From an uncultured Lachnospiraceae bacterium (GTDB taxonomy: Bacteria; Bacillota; Clostridia; Lachnospirales; Lachnospiraceae), in the NCBI GenBank assembly GCA_949051815.1, contig CARQVR010000003.1, positions 62,001 through 126,000 of the forward strand: a DNA stretch of 64,000 nucleotides, read 5' to 3'. The translations under genes and the position numbers were made by a program. Within the stretch, counting starts at the first letter, position 1. Every line of letters starts with the position of its first letter. The notes beneath the pieces were generated by a model that worked only from the letters and a program-made list of their open reading frames with translations, had not been told where the DNA came from and ran no database searches. Positions 60,439 to 64,000 of this stretch are shown piece by piece.

Positions 60439-61671
60439 CTACAGAGAACCTTCCTGATCCCAGATTCCCGTTACAAGTACCGTCATATCATCCCGGATCC
60501 GCCCCCGGCTCTGCCCGATCGCATAGGCCAGAATCTGGTTCGCTATTTCTCCCGGATTATTGTATTCCATCCTGCCGATAATTTCCGGCAGCGCCTCCTC
60601 ACCGATACCTTCCGACAGTGCGTCGAGCACCCCGTCCGAAAGCATAATCACATAATCCCCGCTTTGCAGCGTCCGATTCTGTATTTCCGGCGCAAGCTGT
60701 CCAAACACGCCCAAAGGCAGATTTCTTGAGGAAAGCCTGTCCACCAGACGCCCTCTTTTGATATAAGTGCTGGCCGCTCCCACCTTCATAAACTCGCAGG
60801 TTCCCGTATAAAGGTCAATATCGCAGATATCCAGCGTGGACATAACCTGTTCCTGTCCTGACGCCGCCATTGCCCCGTTCACCATCTGCACCGCGGGTTC
60901 CTTGCCAAATCCCGCCTCCAGAAGACGCTCCATCATCTCAATCACGCGACTGGATTCCCGACAGGCCTCCTCTCCGGAGCCGACGCCGTCCGAAAGCATA
61001 ATCAGCAGTCGTCCCGTATCCGATTCAAAGAAGGAATAGCTGTCCCCCGACACCTTTTCCGTCTCCTTCACCGCCTTGGCAAAGCCCGTCAGCAGGTGAT
61101 ACTGCGGTTCCTCCAGAAAATAGTATGTGTTATATTCCGCCGCAAGATAAACCGGTGTATTCTTCGCCGCGCAGAGTCTGCGGTTCATGGCCACCGATAT
61201 GTAATCCGCCACATCCTCCGTGGAAATATATTCCGTCTCCCCGAAGCGTGAACGCCTTCCGTCGGCCTGCCTCATGACAAGGCTGATCTCCCGATGGCCG
61301 TCCTCATGTTCCAGCTCCAAAAACTCTTTAAGTATAATACCGGATTCCCGGAGCATGGCCGCCATCTGCTTATACCGCCTTTCTCCCATAGGACGACAGC
61401 GGCAGGTTTCTCTCGCCGTCACCGCCAGAATATGCGCCATCTCCTTTAAGTGCTCCGCCAAAAGCCCCTGACTCTCCTGCAAACGCCGCCTGCAAAGGTA
61501 TTCCTGTCTGTCCGCAGGATCCTCCCCTGCAGGCTCGTCCTTCGTCTGCATGTCCTCAAACAAATCCGCCAGATCCCGGAAAGACTCCGCATAAGCCAAA
61601 AGCTTTTGTCTCCCGTACTCCGGTATCATATCTATTCTGTCTTCTTCCCCTGCATTTCCCCGTCTTTTCAT
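60439..61671 (-). CDS. SpoIIE-type PP2C phosphatase without membrane domain
   Basis: 410 aa. The N-terminal 180 residues match the cytoplasmic regulatory region of SpoIIE, and the C-terminal half is a PP2C phosphatase with metal-site motifs (SGDSYSFFE, MLSDGVGSGEEA, MLSDGVLDAL). Standard SpoIIE is about 800 aa with ten N-terminal membrane helices; none are present here. GGAGG lies nine bases before the ATG, so the short form appears genuine. SpoIIE dephosphorylates SpoIIAA to activate sigma-F in the forespore. The location between divIC and tilS is the conserved spoIIE place. Confidence 0.85.
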   Translation of the reverse strand: MKRRGNAGEEDRIDMIPEYGRQKLLAYAESFRDLADLFEDMQTKDEPAGEDPADRQEYLCRRRLQESQGLLAEHLKEMAHILAVTARETCRCRPMGERRYKQMAAMLRESGIILKEFLELEHEDGHREISLVMRQADGRRSRFGETEYISTEDVADYISVAMNRRLCAAKNTPVYLAAEYNTYYFLEEPQYHLLTGFAKAVKETEKVSGDSYSFFESDTGRLLIMLSDGVGSGEEACRESSRVIEMMERLLEAGFGKEPAVQMVNGAMAASGQEQVMSTLDICDIDLYTGTCEFMKVGAASTYIKRGRLVDRLSSRNLPLGVFGQLAPEIQNRTLQSGDYVIMLSDGVLDALSEGIGEEALPEIIGRMEYNNPGEIANQILAYAIGQSRGRIRDDMTVLVTGIWDQEGSL

Positions 61672-61781
61672 CGCACACCGCCTCCATATATGTCATACAG
61701 CCTGTCCGGATAAGGCCAAAAAGCCCGCAAAACCCGTCTTACACATATATATGAAAAGCTGATGCGTTTTATTCCAAAAAT

Positions 61782-61808
61782 CGAGTAGGAGAAAATTTCC
61801 CCTACTCG
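61782..61808 (-). terminator. terminator after divIC
   Basis: CGAGTAGG / CCTACTCG stem extended by GAAA/TTTC with one mismatch, followed on the minus strand by ATTTTT. It separates the yab/divIC operon from the spoIIE gene. The rest of 61672-61887 shows no gene. Confidence 0.75.
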
Positions 61809-61887
61809 CCGTTTAAAATCAACTTATTTATATCCTGTTGTGCTGCCTCCGCCGGCAACTGCCCCAGCCGGCACAAAACACCCGGAT

Positions 61888-62193
61888 TTATTTTTCATCC
61901 TTAAAAATAATTTCGCCCTCATACACCAGACCAAGCTTCTCCTTCGCCACTTCCTCGACGAATTTCTTAGTCTGCGTATATTTTCCGTACTCCTCAATTT
62001 CTGCGGCTCTCGCTTCCTCCGCCTCTATTTCCTGAATCAACGCCGCTTCCCTGTCCATGTAAAACTGGCGCTTCTCCCGAAGCTCCACACTCTTAAAGGT
62101 AACCACGAGCATCATCATCAACACTACAGTGGTAACTAAAAGCATGGCCAGCCTGTTCTGACGTCTTTTACGATATGCTGCTTTTCTTGCCAT
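61888..62193 (-). CDS. divIC: septum formation initiator DivIC/FtsB family
   Basis: 101 aa. Basic cytoplasmic start (MARKAAYRKRRQNR), one membrane helix (about 15-35), then a coiled coil (about 40-75) and a short C-terminal segment (AKEKLGLVYEGEIIFKDE) typical of DivIC/FtsB. Part of the divisome with FtsL and DivIB. It follows yabQ in the usual order. Confidence 0.92.
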   Translation of the reverse strand: MARKAAYRKRRQNRLAMLLVTTVVLMMMLVVTFKSVELREKRQFYMDREAALIQEIEAEEARAAEIEEYGKYTQTKKFVEEVAKEKLGLVYEGEIIFKDEK

Positions 62194-62223
62194 GCCCTTA
62201 AACTTTCCCTTCTCCCCCCGCGA

Positions 62224-62712
62224 TTAGCGTTTACATAAAACCATTCTAATGGTTTTTATTATAGCCGTCAACCGTTTTTTAATAAAATCTTTACACTTTT
62301 TCAATTTCTTTCCAAGGCAAAGAACAAACGTTTTCCCCGCAGAAATCAAGCATTTCAGGGGTTTTAGCACAATTTGTAGGAGACGAAAAACAAACCACAT
62401 GATCTTGTGTAGGCATGTTGACATAACATTTATGAATGCATCCCTGACAACCACTTTATAAAAAAACATACCGATCGTGGCGCCCAGAACCGCAAACCAA
62501 CGAAGCGTTCCGTCGTTCTCCCGGTAGAGCATATAGAAAACGCCGATCCCGCAGGCCAGCCAGAACAAAAAATCTTCCATTGACATGAAAACTGTCCCAT
62601 GCCGGAAAAGCCTGCGAAGCACGCGGATCCAGTCATAGATAAAAGTGATAACCAGCCCCATAATAACGGAATGTGTAAAAAAAGTAAGCTCCTGCACGAT
62701 CTCCCGGCTCAT
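62224..62712 (-). CDS. yabQ: YabQ spore cortex biosynthesis membrane protein
   Basis: 162 aa with four hydrophobic segments in the first 110 residues (THSVIMGLVITFIYDWIRVL, FLFWLACGIGVFYMLY) and a basic C-terminal tail. YabQ is a sigma-E-dependent membrane protein needed for spore cortex formation in Bacillus. Identity rests on topology, the RVLRRLFRHG loop and position between yabP and divIC. Confidence 0.9.
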   Translation of the reverse strand: MSREIVQELTFFTHSVIMGLVITFIYDWIRVLRRLFRHGTVFMSMEDFLFWLACGIGVFYMLYRENDGTLRWFAVLGATIGMFFYKVVVRDAFINVMSTCLHKIMWFVFRLLQIVLKPLKCLISAGKTFVLCLGKKLKKCKDFIKKRLTAIIKTIRMVLCKR

Positions 62713-62734
62713 ATCTTACCCTGCTCCCACGTTA

Positions 62735-63025
62735 TTACTTAAACAGTCTCGCCAGCAGGGATTCGCCCTTTGTCCCATACCCCGCGGTTTCCGAGTAAGT
62801 AAAACTATCAATCCGTCCGTCGATATCTACTTCGCCTTTATCAAGAGAAAGCCTGCTGACATGCAGCTCCCCGCCACGTATCATCAGCATTCCCTGCTCT
62901 GTCTCCAGCAGAATCTCATTCACGTCGAAGGAAAGCACATCGTTTACACCCGTGAGTGCACAGGTTCTTCTGCCCGTAAGCATCAGCTTATGCGGCCGTT
63001 TACCGCCGTTATTCAGATCTTCCAT
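62735..63025 (-). CDS. yabP: YabP sporulation protein
   Basis: 96 aa, compact beta-rich protein with LTGRRTCALTGVNDVLSFD and LHVSRLSLDKGEVDIDGRID, matching the YabP/YqfC family found in endospore formers. AGGAGG precedes the ATG. Cotranscribed with yabQ 22 bases downstream. Sigma-E control is expected from the family; no promoter was resolved. Confidence 0.92.
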   Translation of the reverse strand: MEDLNNGGKRPHKLMLTGRRTCALTGVNDVLSFDVNEILLETEQGMLMIRGGELHVSRLSLDKGEVDIDGRIDSFTYSETAGYGTKGESLLARLFK

Positions 63026-63102
63026 ACACGCCCTCCTATACCATAAGTATGGTACTGATTCAGTGTATGTCTGCTCTTTTGAAAATATGTCTCCTCCGTA
63101 AT

Positions 63103-63345
63103 CTATGTGAGATAACGGAACAGCTCCTTCGCCTCTTCCTTGCGCACTGTCTCCTGCACGTCGAGGACTTCCACCTTCACTTCCTTATTGCCAAACTGTA
63201 TCGTAATTACGTCCCCCGCCTTTACATTGGCGGACGCTTTCGCGGGTCTGTCGTTAATAAGAACCCTGCCCGCGTCACAGGCCTCATTGGCCACCGTGCG
63301 GCGTTTGATTAATCTTGACACCTTCAAATATTTATCCAGTCGCAT
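63103..63345 (-). CDS. rqcP: S4-domain RNA-binding protein RqcP (YabO/Hsp15-like)
   Basis: 80 aa single S4 domain (MRLDKYLKVSRLIKRRTVAN, GRVLINDRPAKASANVKAGD). The Firmicutes form, RqcP, stabilises peptidyl-tRNA on obstructed 50S subunits and helps RqcH add alanine tails. MutS2, which can split collided ribosomes, is also encoded in this window. AGGAGGT precedes the ATG. Confidence 0.93.
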   Translation of the reverse strand: MRLDKYLKVSRLIKRRTVANEACDAGRVLINDRPAKASANVKAGDVITIQFGNKEVKVEVLDVQETVRKEEAKELFRYLT

Positions 63346-63399
63346 GTTTACCTCCTGTTTGTTCCGCTTTTTTCACCGCGTTTTTTGTTCATATAGAAA

Positions 63400-63424
63400 G
63401 GCCCGTATGCAGTGCATACAGGCC
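63400..63424 (-). terminator. terminator after the HU gene
   Basis: GGCCTGTATGC / GCATACGGGCC stem (11 pairs, one G-U) with a three-base loop, followed by TTTCTAT on the minus strand. Confidence 0.65.
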
Positions 63425-63446
63425 TCATCTGTCTCCGAAAATTCAA

Positions 63447-63722
63447 TTATGCGTTAAGCATATCCTTTAAAGCCTTACCAGCCTTAAACTTAGGAGCCTT
63501 GGATGCAGCAATCTTCATAACAGCGCCGCTCTGGGGATTTCTACCCTCTCTGGCTGCTCTCTTGGAAACTTCAAAGGTACCGAAACCAACTAACTGTACC
63601 TTGCCGTCTTTCTTCAGCTCGTCAGCAACTACGTCCGTAAATGCCTTTAAAGCCTTTTCTGCATCTTTCTTAGATAAGCCTGCCTGATCAGCCATTGCTG
63701 CTACTAACTCTGTCTTGTTCAT
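63447..63722 (-). CDS. hup: HU family DNA-binding protein
   Basis: 91 aa, the standard HU length. N-terminal helices (MNKTELVAAMADQAGLSKKD), then the DNA-grasping arm with VGFGTFEVSKRAAREGRNPQSG and a Lys-rich end. It bends and compacts DNA. GAGGAGGAG lies before the ATG, and a consensus promoter and own terminator make it a single, strongly expressed unit. Confidence 0.97.
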   Translation of the reverse strand: MNKTELVAAMADQAGLSKKDAEKALKAFTDVVADELKKDGKVQLVGFGTFEVSKRAAREGRNPQSGAVMKIAASKAPKFKAGKALKDMLNA

Positions 63723-63791
63723 TTGAACTCCTCCTCTTAAAATGAGTTATCGTATTATTTTTAGGTCTCTCTCGAAAACCGTCTATACATA

Positions 63792-63820
63792 TTTATATCT
63801 GCTTTTACCTGGCATGTCAA
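63792..63820 (-). promoter_or_regulatory. promoter of the HU gene
   Basis: Minus-strand TTGACA (63815-63820) and TATAAA (63792-63797) with a 17-base spacer. Confidence 0.75.
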
Positions 63821-63823
63821 GCA

Positions 63824-63849
63824 AAAAATGCCTTTTTTACGGCATTTTT
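63824..63849 (-). terminator. terminator of the gene upstream of HU
   Basis: AAAAATGCC / GGCATTTTT stem with an eight-base loop and T-run on the minus strand, just ahead of the HU promoter and about 70 bases past the stop at 63920. Confidence 0.8.
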
Positions 63850-63919
63850 CGGGTTTGCACGCATTTGTTTCTCCCTGTTCGACCCATATTTATAAAATAG
63901 CGGCTTATTGTCAGAAAAC

Positions 63920-64000
63920 TTACTCGTATTTCTCGATTAAATCATCTATTCGATCTGCCAACGCCTGTTCCTGCGGGATTTTCATGATTCTGGACACATC
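63920..64000 (-). CDS. C-terminal end of an unidentified protein (partial)
   Basis: Open frame running off the right edge, ending DVSRIMKIPQEQ, ALADRIDDLIEKYE and stop at 63920-63922. Only 26 residues are visible, too few to name it. A MazG-type pyrophosphohydrolase often stands here in related genomes, but this ending is not clearly that family. Confidence 0.55.
   Translation of the reverse strand, partial: DVSRIMKIPQEQALADRIDDLIEKYE

Noticed and set aside
61367..61379. CTGCTTATACCGC match to the terminator-linked motif
   Set aside because: Inside the spoIIE-like coding region, lacks the flanking bases and has no terminator; a chance match.
1..64000. CRISPR array, rRNA, tRNA or intact insertion sequence
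   Set aside because: No regularly spaced repeat-spacer series, no recognisable tRNA or rRNA segment and no transposase or integrase frame was found on reading both strands.

Overview
The window looks like a chromosomal segment from a spore-forming Clostridia bacterium of the Lachnospiraceae type. This rests on gene content and order, not on any database search. At the right end the order HU, S4-domain protein, yabP, yabQ, divIC, spoIIE, tilS, hpt, ftsH is the classic Firmicutes sporulation/division block. The window also has a proline T-box riboswitch in front of proS, a YhaM-type exoribonuclease, MutS2, and a PerR-rubrerythrin-rubredoxin anaerobic peroxide-defence set. No rRNA, tRNA, CRISPR array, intact transposase or integrase was seen.

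Layout. 1-2460 is an AT-rich accessory patch (small hypothetical proteins, a Fic protein, a frameshifted fragment, an acidic small protein) abutting the 3' end of rlmD. rlmD carries an unusual AT-rich C-terminal tail, and a 16-bp piece of that tail is repeated at the far left edge. 2465-17584 is mostly housekeeping: rlmD, yhaM, an HtrA-like protein without a catalytic triad, mutS2, a two-component system, trmL, an aminotransferase with an Lrp regulator, an AIR-synthase-like protein missing its N-terminal domain, a VanW protein and a DnaQ-type exonuclease. 17892-24644 holds an orphan XRE regulator, galT-galK with an AraC regulator, and a divergent sugar kinase-aldolase pair. 24785-38434 has an amidase, a BlaI/BlaR1 pair, proS with its T-box, a remnant of an Rpn nuclease, an O-antigen-ligase-like protein, an AI-2E family membrane protein, an RluA pseudouridine synthase and a second two-component system.

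38749-46995 carries perR-rbr-rubredoxin, a histidine-free HPr-like protein, a TIM-barrel isomerase, hsp20, an ECF sigma/anti-sigma/VWA operon and a LacI regulator. 47239-52151 is an arabinoside-utilisation operon (GH51 plus a sugar ABC importer) whose promoter is overlaid by two identical palindromes suited to that LacI protein. 52358-56103 is a GH13-transglutaminase-MGMT operon, followed by the ftsH-to-HU block.

The most unusual material is non-coding. A family of composite palindromic repeats (an A hairpin followed by a larger B hairpin) has four clear copies and one decayed copy. The clear copies all have the same orientation and lie about 15-60 bp upstream of minus-strand start codons. 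A second short motif, CTGCTTATACCGCAAAA-like, abuts three unrelated terminators. Several families here also have altered key residues or missing domains: the HtrA-like, HPr-like, SpoIIE-like and AIR-synthase-like proteins.
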